In this document: positions 37,040 through 45,337 of the stretch, piece after piece | Numbering within the stretch: position 1 is the first letter of the stretch | Layout: each line of letters opens with the position of its first letter | NCBI GenBank assembly: GCA_015231795.1 | Contig: JADGAX010000001.1 | Location: forward strand, 1-64,000 | From: Alphaproteobacteria bacterium | GTDB taxonomy: Bacteria; Pseudomonadota; Alphaproteobacteria; Rhodospirillales; WMHbin7 | Direction of reading: 5' to 3' | DNA: 64,000 nucleotides | The notes under the pieces: generated by a model | The model's database searches: none | Told to the model about the DNA's origin: nothing | The model's input: only the letters and a program-made list of their open reading frames with translations | Translations under genes and position numbers: made by a program

Positions 37040-37954
37040 ATGCTCAGCATCAGACAGTTGCGGGCCTTGGTGGCCCTGGCCGATACGGAACATTTTCGCA
37101 AGGCGGCTGAACGCGTGCACGTCACGCAGCCGGCGTTGAGCACGCAAATTCAATCGCTTGAGGCGCATCTCGGCATCATGCTGGTCGAACGGACCAAGCG
37201 CCGGGTGGTGTTCACCGCCGCCGGTCGCGCCTTGGCCGAGCGGGCCAGGGCCATTTTGGCCGGAGTGACCGATTTCGAGGCTTCGGCCCGCGCCTTCGCG
37301 TCACCGTTGGAGGGGCTGCTCAGAATTGGCGTGGCGCCGACCCTGGGTCCGTATCTGCTGCCCCACGTCTTGCCGAACTTGAAAGCCAGATATCAAAGCC
37401 TGCGCCTTTATCTGCGAGAAGAGCGGCTTGAGCGGCACTTGGCCGAACTGGCCAGCGGTGAGATGGATCTGGTCATGGGGCTGGGACCCTTGGACGGAGA
37501 GGGGCGCATCTCGACTCCCTTGTTCAACGAGCCGCTCTGGCTGGCCTTGCCAGCCGATCATCCCCTGGGCGCCAAAGAGAAGGTGCGTCCATCGGATCTG
37601 GCCGGTTTGTCGTTGGTCTTGTTCGAGCGCGATGGCGACGGGTTGCGCGATATCGGGTTGGGGCTTTGCCGCGCCAACGGCGCCAAGGAACATCCAGATT
37701 TCAAGGCGACCAGCTTGGATACTTTGCGCCAGATGGTGGCCTCGGGCCTGGGGCCTTGCCTGCTTCCCGCCCTTTATGTGACGGCCGAGGCGTTGGACGA
37801 TCCGCAGATCGCCATGCGCCCATTTATGGCTCCAGCCCCCTGCCGCAGAATCGATCTGGCTTGGCGGCGCACCGATCCCAGGGCCGAGACGTTCATGGAA
37901 CTGGCGGAACTCTTGCGTCAGGTGCTTCCCACTTCGGTTCAGGCCGTATCTTAA
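37040..37954 (+). CDS. OxyR-like LysR-family transcriptional regulator lacking the peroxidatic cysteine
   Basis: 304 residues. The N-terminal winged helix-turn-helix (about 1-60; KAAERVHVTQPALSTQIQSLE) and the C-terminal effector domain align well with OxyR, including ATSLDTLRQMVASG and LLPAL. In E. coli OxyR the sensing pair is C199 and C208, in DGHCLRDQ...GFC. Here the segment reads DGDGLRD...GLC, so the C199 position is glycine (G201) and only the resolving cysteine (C210) remains. It should not form the OxyR disulfide; it may respond otherwise or act as a constitutive regulator. A terminator-like hairpin follows the stop. Confidence 0.85.
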   Translation: MLSIRQLRALVALADTEHFRKAAERVHVTQPALSTQIQSLEAHLGIMLVERTKRRVVFTAAGRALAERARAILAGVTDFEASARAFASPLEGLLRIGVAPTLGPYLLPHVLPNLKARYQSLRLYLREERLERHLAELASGEMDLVMGLGPLDGEGRISTPLFNEPLWLALPADHPLGAKEKVRPSDLAGLSLVLFERDGDGLRDIGLGLCRANGAKEHPDFKATSLDTLRQMVASGLGPCLLPALYVTAEALDDPQIAMRPFMAPAPCRRIDLAWRRTDPRAETFMELAELLRQVLPTSVQAVS

Positions 37955-37968
37955 GCCGCCTAAAAAGC

Positions 37969-37997
37969 GGAACGCCGCGTCGGGGGCGCGGCGTTCC
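37969..37997 (+). terminator. Terminator-like GC-rich hairpin
   Basis: An 11-bp stem GGAACGCCGCG/CGCGGCGTTCC with a G-rich 7-nt loop lies 15 nt after the LysR stop. Only TT follows, so it may be a weak or Rho-assisted terminator. Confidence 0.6.
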
Positions 37998-38443
37998 TTG
38001 GGACGGTGACGGATGGGGGGTGGGGGGTTACCCGTCTACCGTCTTCTCTGTGTGGGTTGGGGCGCGCCAACAGCGCTTGGTCCGATCCTTTTCCCCACCA
38101 CCACGGCACCTTGTGCCGACATCTCGCAATGACTTCGTTGGCTGATTTTGATTTGGACTTAGTACAAATCAGAGGAATACCAACTGCCATCTTCTGGTTT
38201 AAAAAATACTTCAAATTTTGATTTGTGGAAACAGGCAAATCATCCTTTAGTGATTTGAAACAATAACATTATTATTTAATAATGCATTTTCATAAAATTC
38301 GATGCAAATCCGACCGGTGGCGGTTCTGTGCGTTTTTTCATGCTCTCGGCGGGTTGGAATGGTAATGTCCTCAAACATTATGTTGTTGTTTGGGGAAATT
38401 CTAAGAAGACGGACCTTCTGCGGATGAGAAGAGATTTTTCCTA
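37998..38443. other. Intergenic region: G-rich remnant then A+T-rich segment
   Basis: The first part (38010-38130) is GC-rich with a G-rich tract and a GGCAC/GTGCC hairpin, ending in CTCGCAATGAC, reminiscent of alphaproteobacterial intergenic repeats. The second part (about 38135-38300) is strikingly A+T-rich compared with the rest of the window and contains an 8-bp perfect palindrome CATTATTA-TT-TAATAATG (38267-38284). No convincing gene is present. The promoter of the DUF192 gene should lie in the last 150 nt. Confidence 0.5.
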
Positions 38444-38926
38444 ATGCCGAGCTGGCTAAAAAAAATTTCCCTCCTGACCCGGCTGGCGCATGCTGGGCTT
38501 GTCGCTCTTTTTCTTCTGGCGCCCTTTCCCTCCGTTTCGCAGGACCTGCCGGTTCGTGAATTGGTGATCCGAAGCAAGGATGGAACGGAGCATCGTTTCA
38601 TGGTCGAAGTCGCCGCCAGCACGGCAAGCCGCGCCAAGGGGCTGATGTATCGGCGAGAACTGGCGCCCGACGCCGGCATGCTGTTCGATTTCGAAGTGAC
38701 GTTGCAGATATCCATGTGGATGAAGAATACGTTGTTGCCGCTAGACATGTTCTTCGTGGTTGAAAGTGGGCGTATCGTCAACATCGCGGAGCGGACGGTG
38801 CCGGGTTCCCTGCTTGCCATTCCGGCTGACGAGCCGGTTCGCTATGTAATTGAACTGGTCGGCGGAACGGCCTCGCGGCTTCGCTTGAAAGCCGGTGACA
38901 AGGTGATCAAGGGCCTTGGTCCGTGA
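38444..38926 (+). CDS. DUF192 family secreted protein
   Basis: 160 residues with a signal peptide (about 1-32). The DUF192 domain follows, with its hallmark AKGLMYRRELAPDAGMLFDF and MWMKNTLLPLDMFFV segments. The function is unknown; in many alphaproteobacteria the family is a small periplasmic protein. The next gene (HpnN) starts 45 nt later on the same strand, so they may be co-transcribed. Confidence 0.88.
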   Translation: MPSWLKKISLLTRLAHAGLVALFLLAPFPSVSQDLPVRELVIRSKDGTEHRFMVEVAASTASRAKGLMYRRELAPDAGMLFDFEVTLQISMWMKNTLLPLDMFFVVESGRIVNIAERTVPGSLLAIPADEPVRYVIELVGGTASRLRLKAGDKVIKGLGP

Positions 38927-38971
38927 TCTGGCATTGTCCGTCATGCCGTCAGATGTTATGACGCTCGCGCC

Positions 38972-41548
38972 ATGACATCCGCCATCTTCGAAAAATCAAT
39001 GAACGCGCTTGCCTCGCTTGTGGGCTTGGTTCTTCGCCACGCCCTGGCTGTCGGCCTGGGTTACGCCCTTCTGGTGGGAGTGGGCGGCTACTGGGCGGCC
39101 ACGCACATCAAGATACGCACCGACACAAGCGGCATGTTGTCGCCCGATCTGCCGTTCCAGCGCCTGTCTGCGGATATCTCGAAGGCCTTCCCCCATCTGA
39201 ACGACACGCTTCTGGTGGTGGTGGATGCCGACACGCCCGATTTGGCCGACGATGCCGCCTTGCTGCTGGCCAGCGCCTTGCGCAAGCACAGCGACCTGTT
39301 TCCCGGCGTCCAAGACATTGAAGGCGAGGCGTTTTTTCGCACCAATGGATTGCTTTACGAGGATGCAGGACAGCTAGAGCAACTTAGCGACCGGCTGGCC
39401 CAGGCGCAGCCTTTTCTTGCCAGCCTGTGGCGCGATCCCAGCCTGCGTGGGCTTTTCCATATCCTGGGGCTGTCCGTCGAAGCCGAGCGCAAAGGGCAAG
39501 TTGGTCCCGGCTTGTCGGCAAGACCCGTCTTGGAATCCTTAGCCGAAATCGCCGAGGCGCAGGCGCAGGGGGACTTCAAAACCTTGTCCTGGCGCAACAT
39601 GATGAGCGGCCAGTCCTCCGGCAAGCCGGGGCGCCGCTTCATTTTGTTGGCGCCAAAACTGGACAATGGCTCGCTGGCTCCCGGCAAGGCGGCGATGGAC
39701 AGGGTGCGCGACTTGGCGCGCAGCCTGATGCTGGTGCCGGAGCGCGGTGTTCGCGTGCGCCTGACCGGTTCGGTCGCTTTGGCCGACGAGGAATTGAAAA
39801 GCGTTGCCGAGGGGATGGGCTGGGCGAATGGGGCCGCCTTGCTTCTTGTCGTTGGTCTGCTGGTCGTGGGGCTGCGCAATATGCGACTTGTTGCATCCGT
39901 GCTGGTCACGCTGCTGGCGGGATTGGTTCTTTCGACGGCCTTTGCAACCCTGGCGGTCGCCAAGCTCAATCTGATTTCCGTGGCTTTCGCCGTTCTGTTC
40001 ATCGGCCTTGGCGTCGATTTCGGCATTCACTTCGCGCTGCGCTTCCGTGAGGCCCGCGAGCGCGGCGACGATCCCCAATCTTCCGTGCTGTGGGCCGCTA
40101 GAACGGTCGGCGGGCCGCTGACTTTGTGTGCTGTGACGGCGGCCATTGGCTTCTTTTCCTTCCTGCCGACCGATTATATCGGCCTGGCCGAGTTGGGACT
40201 GATCGCAGGGGCAAGCATGTTCATCGCCCTGATCTGCAATCTGACCTTGCTGCCCGCCTTGCTGATCTTGTGGCCGCCCCGTTTGAGGCCCGCTGCGCCC
40301 CGAGAGGTGGGTGGACGGGGCTTGCTGTTGCGCCATCCTAAAAGCGTGGTGGCCGTGGCGAGCCTGCTGGCGCTGGCGGGGGCGGCCTTTTTGCCGCAGA
40401 CGCGTTTCGATTTCGATCCCTTGCGCTTGAAGGATCCAAGGACGGAATCGGTGTCCACCTTGTTCGACATTGCCGACAAGCCGCGTTCGGGTCCCTATGG
40501 CATCACGATTCTGGCGGCCAATCTGGCCGAGGCGAAGGAGCTGACCAGACGCTTGCGCGACTTGCCAGAAGTGGCGGAGGCCTCGTCGATCGGCGATTAC
40601 GTACCCAAGGACCAGGAGATCAAGCTGGAAATTTTGTCGGTGACGGGCATGTTCCTGACCCCGCTGCTGGGCAATGAACGGCTCGAGCCGCCGACGGATG
40701 TCGGGCAACGACAGGCTTTTCAGGATTTCATCGACCTCTTGGGGCAATCTCAAGACCCGGTGTCGGTCAGGCTTTATTCTGCCTTGAACCGTCTTCCCGA
40801 CACGCATGAGGCCAGGGCGGAGTTCGAACGGCGCGTGGTGGGCGGGGCGCATAAGCGTCTGCTGGATTTGCGCCAGACGATGAATGCGGCTCCTTTCGGC
40901 ATCGACGATCTTCCCGAAGACTTGCGCCGCAACGAAATTGCCGCCGACGGTCGGGTGAAGGTCAAGGCCTATCCCAAGGGCGACATGCGCGACCAAAAGG
41001 TGTTGGCCAAATTCGTTGAAGCGGTGCGTTCGGTCTCGCCCGAAGCCTCTGGCGGCCCCGTCACCATCTATGAGGCGTCGCTGGCTGTTCTGGGCGCTTT
41101 CGCCCAGGCCTTGTTGACGACGCTGTCGCTGCTATTGGTCCTGATGGTTCTCTTGCTTCGGCGCAGGCGCGATGTAGCGCTGGTCTTCGCCCCCTTGCTG
41201 CTGGCGGCTTTGCTGCTGCTGCCGATCAGCGTGCTGGGCGATCTTCCCTTCAATTTCGCCAATGTGATCGTGCTGCCGCTTTTGTTCGGGCTTGGCATCG
41301 CCAATGGCATTCAGTTCGTCTACCGCGAAAAACTCGAGAAGGACACGGCCCGCGTGCTGGCTTCCACCACGCCCAGGGCCGTTGTCTTCTCGGCGCTGAC
41401 AACCATGGTCTCGTTCGGAAGCCTGGCGGTTTCAAGCCATCCCGGAACGTCGAACATGGGAATCCTGCTGGCCGTGGCGCTTACGCTGGTGCTGACGGCC
41501 ACGTTGTTCTTCCTGCCCGCCTTGATGCAGGTGTGGAAGCGCAGGTGA
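38972..41548 (+). CDS. hpnN: HpnN-like RND-family hopanoid transporter
   Basis: 858 residues with the two-fold RND/MMPL layout: TM1 near 20-37, a large periplasmic loop, a TM bundle at about 275-420, a second TM and periplasmic loop, and a final TM bundle at about 705-855. HpnN moves hopanoids from the inner to the outer membrane in hopanoid-making bacteria. Support comes from overall length, architecture and the neighbouring HpnM-like gene on the opposite strand; no squalene-hopene cyclase is in the window. The final residues form a short basic tail. Confidence 0.82.
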   Translation: MTSAIFEKSMNALASLVGLVLRHALAVGLGYALLVGVGGYWAATHIKIRTDTSGMLSPDLPFQRLSADISKAFPHLNDTLLVVVDADTPDLADDAALLLASALRKHSDLFPGVQDIEGEAFFRTNGLLYEDAGQLEQLSDRLAQAQPFLASLWRDPSLRGLFHILGLSVEAERKGQVGPGLSARPVLESLAEIAEAQAQGDFKTLSWRNMMSGQSSGKPGRRFILLAPKLDNGSLAPGKAAMDRVRDLARSLMLVPERGVRVRLTGSVALADEELKSVAEGMGWANGAALLLVVGLLVVGLRNMRLVASVLVTLLAGLVLSTAFATLAVAKLNLISVAFAVLFIGLGVDFGIHFALRFREARERGDDPQSSVLWAARTVGGPLTLCAVTAAIGFFSFLPTDYIGLAELGLIAGASMFIALICNLTLLPALLILWPPRLRPAAPREVGGRGLLLRHPKSVVAVASLLALAGAAFLPQTRFDFDPLRLKDPRTESVSTLFDIADKPRSGPYGITILAANLAEAKELTRRLRDLPEVAEASSIGDYVPKDQEIKLEILSVTGMFLTPLLGNERLEPPTDVGQRQAFQDFIDLLGQSQDPVSVRLYSALNRLPDTHEARAEFERRVVGGAHKRLLDLRQTMNAAPFGIDDLPEDLRRNEIAADGRVKVKAYPKGDMRDQKVLAKFVEAVRSVSPEASGGPVTIYEASLAVLGAFAQALLTTLSLLLVLMVLLLRRRRDVALVFAPLLLAALLLLPISVLGDLPFNFANVIVLPLLFGLGIANGIQFVYREKLEKDTARVLASTTPRAVVFSALTTMVSFGSLAVSSHPGTSNMGILLAVALTLVLTATLFFLPALMQVWKRR

Positions 41549-41556
41549 AAGGGACG

Positions 41557-42189
41557 CTACTTGCCAGCGGCCTTGCCGGCGGCCAGTTGGTTCGACAATT
41601 CATCAAGACGGGCGAGAAGTCCGGCCGATCCCTTGTCGCGCAGGATCGACAGATATTGCGAACGCTGGGTGGCTAATTCGCTGACCGAGCCTTCGTAATA
41701 GACATCGACGATGCGAAATCCGTCGGCCGAGGGCTGGACGCGATAGGAAATGGAGACCGGTTTGTCCGAAGTGCGAACGATCTGGCTGCTGATCATGACG
41801 CCCTGGGCGGGCGGCGGCAGCGCCTCGGCGCCCAGCGTCTCGAAGCGCTCGCCTGAAAACCCCGTTAGGCGCGCCGCATAGGTCGAAGCCGACATGCGGC
41901 TGTAGGCTTTGACGATTTTCGCTTTCTCGTCATCGGAGAAAGAACCCCAATGGCTTCCCGAAGCGATGCGGGCCATTTCGGAGAAGGCGTAATTCTTCTC
42001 CAATGCGGGCGCCAGCTTGGCGTAACGGGCCTGGAAATCCTGACCGGCCTGGGCGGCCTTCATCGCTTCCAGCATGGTCTGATGGAGGGCTTCGACCACA
42101 GCCTTGGCCTGGTCCAGGGACTGGGCGAAAGCCGGTGTGAGGGGAGCCAGGAGAAAGGACAGAAGGGCCAGAACAAGAATGCGTTTCAT
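41557..42189 (-). CDS. hpnM: HpnM-like MlaC/Ttg2D-family periplasmic protein
   Basis: 210 residues with a signal peptide (about 1-22, ending AFA). The MlaC/Ttg2D lipid-binding fold is recognisable: YAFSEMARIASGSHW, S-F-S-D-D-E-K, an STYAARL helix, and a C-terminal ...VDVYYEGSVSELATQRSQ...LDELSNQL. HpnM proteins are this family's hopanoid-associated members. It converges on hpnN with only 8 nt between stops, an unusual arrangement since the two often lie in one operon. The ATG at 42189 has GGAGGCAAAAC upstream; longer in-frame starts lack this. Confidence 0.8.
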   Translation of the reverse strand: MKRILVLALLSFLLAPLTPAFAQSLDQAKAVVEALHQTMLEAMKAAQAGQDFQARYAKLAPALEKNYAFSEMARIASGSHWGSFSDDEKAKIVKAYSRMSASTYAARLTGFSGERFETLGAEALPPPAQGVMISSQIVRTSDKPVSISYRVQPSADGFRIVDVYYEGSVSELATQRSQYLSILRDKGSAGLLARLDELSNQLAAGKAAGK

Positions 42190-42322
42190 TGAGTTTTGCC
42201 TCCAGAAAGAAACTTTGAGCTTCATAGCACGCTCCCCAGTGCTGACAAAAGCCTCCCTGTGTACCATATTATCGTGGTAATATCGCTTTTTAATCCAAGA
42301 ACCCCGACGGAGTAGGTAATCT

Positions 42323-42667
42323 ATGGTTGATACTGGGCTGGCTGACATTGTGCTCACCGAGAGCGCCGCCGAGCGCGTCCGCATCCTGATCGAAGGCGAG
42401 GGCAATCCGGCTCTCAAATTGCGCCTTTCGGTGCAGGGTGGCGGCTGTTCTGGATTTTCCTACGGCATAACCTTGGATGCCGAAACCCAGCAAGGCGATT
42501 CGGTGCTCGAAAGCCACGGCGTCCAGATCGTGATCGACGACGCATCGCTTGACCTGTTGCGGGGGACCGAGGTCGATTTCGTCGAAGACCTGTCCGGTTC
42601 GTCTTTCGTGCTTCGCAATCCCAACGCATCCTCGACCTGCGGTTGCGGGAATTCCTTTTCCGTTTAG
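42323..42667 (+). CDS. erpA: Iron-sulfur cluster insertion protein ErpA
   Basis: 114 residues, an A-type carrier. The three cluster-binding cysteines are in GGGCSGF and the C-terminal STCGCGNSF. ErpA delivers Fe-S clusters to apo-enzymes in the cytosol. GACGGAGTAGG precedes the ATG. It is divergent from hpnM and followed at 36 nt by the exonuclease gene. Confidence 0.93.
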   Translation: MVDTGLADIVLTESAAERVRILIEGEGNPALKLRLSVQGGGCSGFSYGITLDAETQQGDSVLESHGVQIVIDDASLDLLRGTEVDFVEDLSGSSFVLRNPNASSTCGCGNSFSV

Positions 42668-42703
42668 GTCGTTCTAGAATAATTGATCAAGGGGAGGGGG
42701 GCC

Positions 42704-43486
42704 GTGCCCGTGCTGGCCACCTGGAACGTCAATTCCATTCGCGCCCGCTTGCCATTGGTTCTTGAATGGACCGGGCGGGTGCGTCCGGATGTGCTTTTGT
42801 TTCAGGAAATCAAGACGGAGGCCTCCGGTTTTCCGGAAATGGAATTCCGCTCGCTGGGCTATCAGTCGCTGGTGGTGGGGCAGAAAAGCTATAACGGCGT
42901 GGCTCTGTTGTCGCGTTTGCCGATTCACCCCGTCATGACCAGCCTGCCGGGCGACGAGGCCGACGCCCAGGCCCGCTACGTTGAAGCGGACGTGGCGGGG
43001 ATTCGGGTGATTGGGCTTTACCTTCCCAATGGCAATCCAATCGGCGCCGAGAAATTCGCCTATAAGCTGGCTTGGATGGATCGTTTGATCGCCAGGGCCA
43101 AGGCGCTGCTGGCCGAGGGCGTTCCCTTCCTGATGGCGGGCGATTTCAACGTCATTCCCACGGATGACGACGTTTACGATCCCAAGGCTTTTGCCAACGA
43201 TGCGCTGACGCAGCCAGAAACGCGGCGCAAATGGCGCACCTTGTTGAATCTGGGGCTGTACGACGCGTTCTCCCTCAGCCATCCCGACGCCAGACGGGCC
43301 TGGACTTTCTGGGATTATCAAGCCGGGGCTTGGCCGCGCGATCTGGGCTTGCGCATCGACTTCTTCTTGCTGTCGCCACGGCTGGTCGACAAGCTGCAAG
43401 GCTGCGGCATCGACCGCGAACCCAGGGCGTTGGAAAAGGCATCCGACCATACGCCGGTTTGGTGCCGCCTGGAGGATGGGCCATGA
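42704..43486 (+). CDS. xthA: Exodeoxyribonuclease III
   Basis: 260 residues of the endonuclease/exonuclease/phosphatase fold. Signature elements are visible: TWNVNSIRAR, LLFQEIKTE, GDFNVIPTDDDVYD, RAWTFWDYQAGAW and LRIDFFLLSP, and the C-terminal SDHTPVW with the catalytic histidine. It is an AP endonuclease and 3' exonuclease in base-excision repair. A GTG start is chosen because AAGGGGAGG sits just before it; a TTG at 42683 would add seven Gly/Arg-rich residues. Its stop overlaps the next start (ATGA). Confidence 0.95.
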   Translation: MPVLATWNVNSIRARLPLVLEWTGRVRPDVLLFQEIKTEASGFPEMEFRSLGYQSLVVGQKSYNGVALLSRLPIHPVMTSLPGDEADAQARYVEADVAGIRVIGLYLPNGNPIGAEKFAYKLAWMDRLIARAKALLAEGVPFLMAGDFNVIPTDDDVYDPKAFANDALTQPETRRKWRTLLNLGLYDAFSLSHPDARRAWTFWDYQAGAWPRDLGLRIDFFLLSPRLVDKLQGCGIDREPRALEKASDHTPVWCRLEDGP

Positions 43487-45228
43487 TCGCTCGCCTTCGG
43501 ATGTTGTCGTTGCTGCTTTTCCTGCCGCTGGTGGCCATTCCAAGCCGAGCCGACGAGAATGTTCCCCCCCAGTCCGTGCGCATCGGCGTTGCGGCCATCA
43601 ATGGCAACGAGGACGCCTTGCGGACTTGGTCGCCGCTGGCGGCTGAACTGGAAACCGCGTTGGCGGGCACGAAATTCTCCATCGTCCCCTTAAGCTACGG
43701 CGACGTGGAAAAGGAATTGCAAGACAACAAGGTCGATTTTCTTCTTCTGGGGCCTGCCTATTACGTCGATCTGGAAGTGCGCCGGGGCATCAGCCGCCTA
43801 GCCACCCTGGTGCGCTCGACGAAATCCGGCCCCTTGCACAGCTTGGGTGGCGTGGTTTTGACGCGCGCCGACAGAAAGGACATAACGACCCCCCTGGATT
43901 TGAAGGGCAGGACCGTCTCGGCGACGGGTGAACTGGCGCTGGGTGGTTGGCTGTCGGTCATGCAGGAATTCAGGCAACTGGGTCTTGATCGAAAGTTCTT
44001 CAAGAAGGTCTTGCAGGCTCCGACCTATGAAGATGCCGTGATGGACGTGCAGGAAGGCAATGCCGATGCCGCTTTCGTGCGTACTGGCACTTTGGAACAA
44101 TTGATTGAAGACGGGCGGATCGCGCCGTCTGAAATGCGAGTATTGCGCTTCGCCTCGACGCCGACAGGTTTTCCCTTGGCGATCAGCACGCGCGCCTATC
44201 CGGAATGGGCGTTCGCCAAAGCCTTGAACACATCGGATCTATTGGCCAAGCGGGTTGCCGTGGCCCTGCTGTCTTTGCCCCCTCGGGCGCGACTGAAAAA
44301 GACTGCGGGTATCGAGGGCTTTACCGTGCCGCTTGATTACGCGCCGGTGCATGATCTGTTGCGCGCCCACAAACTGGGGCCTTATGCGCTAAACAAGAAC
44401 CAGACCATGTTGGAACTGCTGGAAGAACATGCCGTCTGGGTCATGGGCGGCGGTTTGCTGTTGCTGGTTTTCAGCGCCGCCGCCATGGGCATGGCGATGA
44501 TCAACCGCCGCTTGGCGCAATCGCGCCTCGATATGCTAAGACTGCGAGATCAGTTGGAACATACGGTTTCGGAGCGCACGCGCGACCTTGAAGCCGAGGT
44601 CGAACGGCGCAAGCAGGCCGAGTTGGACCGCAAGGAAGAAGCCCAAAGAGTCAAGGTTTCCCTGGTCCAGACCGTAAAGGCCGTCGCCTTGACCGTGGAA
44701 ATGCGCGATCCCTACATGTCGGGCCATCAGCAGCGCGTGGCCGTTCTGGCAAAGGCCATCGCCCAGGAAATGAAACTGGCTCCGGATGTCGTGGAATGCA
44801 TCTATTTGGCGGGGCTGGTGCATGACATCGGCATGATTTACGTTCCTAGCGAAATCACCAACCGGCCAGGTCCATTAAGCGATCTCGAATTCGAAATCGT
44901 CAAAAGCCACCCCCTTATCGGTTTTGACATCATGTCGACGGTCGATTTGCCCTGGCCGATTGCCCAAGCCGTGCTCAATCATCATCGTTTCTTGGATGGC
45001 GAGGGCTATCCGCAAAAGCCTGGCGAGGACATCCCGCTGGAATCCCGCGTCTTGTGCGTTGCCGATATCGTCGAGGCCATGTGTTCGCACAGACCCTATC
45101 GGCCCCCGCTGCCCCTGGAAAAAGCCTTGGCCTTCATCGATGAGGGGCGGGGCGTTCGCTTTGATGCCGAGGTCGTCGATGCCTGCAAGCGCGTGATGGA
45201 GACCCATGGGGTCCTGATCTGGCAGTAA
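43483..45228 (+). CDS. PhnD-type solute-binding sensor fused to an HD-GYP c-di-GMP phosphodiesterase
   Basis: 581 residues. A signal or anchor helix (about 1-23) leads to a periplasmic binding-protein domain of the phosphate/phosphonate (PhnD) type (about 30-300; LLLGPAYYVDLE and DVQEGNADAAFVRTG match the family). A membrane helix lies at about 316-341 and a coiled coil at about 350-395. The HD-GYP domain (about 400-580) has H447-D448 and DGEGYP (G508-Y509-P510) intact, so it should hydrolyse c-di-GMP. Ligand binding in the periplasm would thereby control c-di-GMP. The ATG overlaps the xthA stop. Confidence 0.9.
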   Translation: MIARLRMLSLLLFLPLVAIPSRADENVPPQSVRIGVAAINGNEDALRTWSPLAAELETALAGTKFSIVPLSYGDVEKELQDNKVDFLLLGPAYYVDLEVRRGISRLATLVRSTKSGPLHSLGGVVLTRADRKDITTPLDLKGRTVSATGELALGGWLSVMQEFRQLGLDRKFFKKVLQAPTYEDAVMDVQEGNADAAFVRTGTLEQLIEDGRIAPSEMRVLRFASTPTGFPLAISTRAYPEWAFAKALNTSDLLAKRVAVALLSLPPRARLKKTAGIEGFTVPLDYAPVHDLLRAHKLGPYALNKNQTMLELLEEHAVWVMGGGLLLLVFSAAAMGMAMINRRLAQSRLDMLRLRDQLEHTVSERTRDLEAEVERRKQAELDRKEEAQRVKVSLVQTVKAVALTVEMRDPYMSGHQQRVAVLAKAIAQEMKLAPDVVECIYLAGLVHDIGMIYVPSEITNRPGPLSDLEFEIVKSHPLIGFDIMSTVDLPWPIAQAVLNHHRFLDGEGYPQKPGEDIPLESRVLCVADIVEAMCSHRPYRPPLPLEKALAFIDEGRGVRFDAEVVDACKRVMETHGVLIWQ

Positions 45229-45278
45229 CAAATTACATTCTTAGGCTGTTCAACCTCCTTCCATTAGGCTATATGCAT

Positions 45279-45308
45279 AAAAAAACAGGCGGCGCAAAAA
45301 GCCGCCTG
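45279..45308 (-). terminator. Intrinsic terminator oriented against the flanking genes
   Basis: An 8-bp stem CAGGCGGC/GCCGCCTG with a GCAAAAA loop is preceded on plus by seven A residues, so on the minus strand it is a canonical terminator (hairpin then TTTTTTT). Both flanking genes run on plus. It could end antisense transcription or act as a 5' leader hairpin of the cytochrome operon. Confidence 0.6.
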
Positions 45309-45337
45309 GGATGGAAAGAGCGAGAGGAGACGGCGAA

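Noticed and set aside
38006-38221. 71-codon plus-strand frame in the intergenic region after the LysR gene
   Set aside because: No ribosome site, biased composition, and it runs from a GC-rich remnant into an A+T-rich stretch without domain-like sequence.
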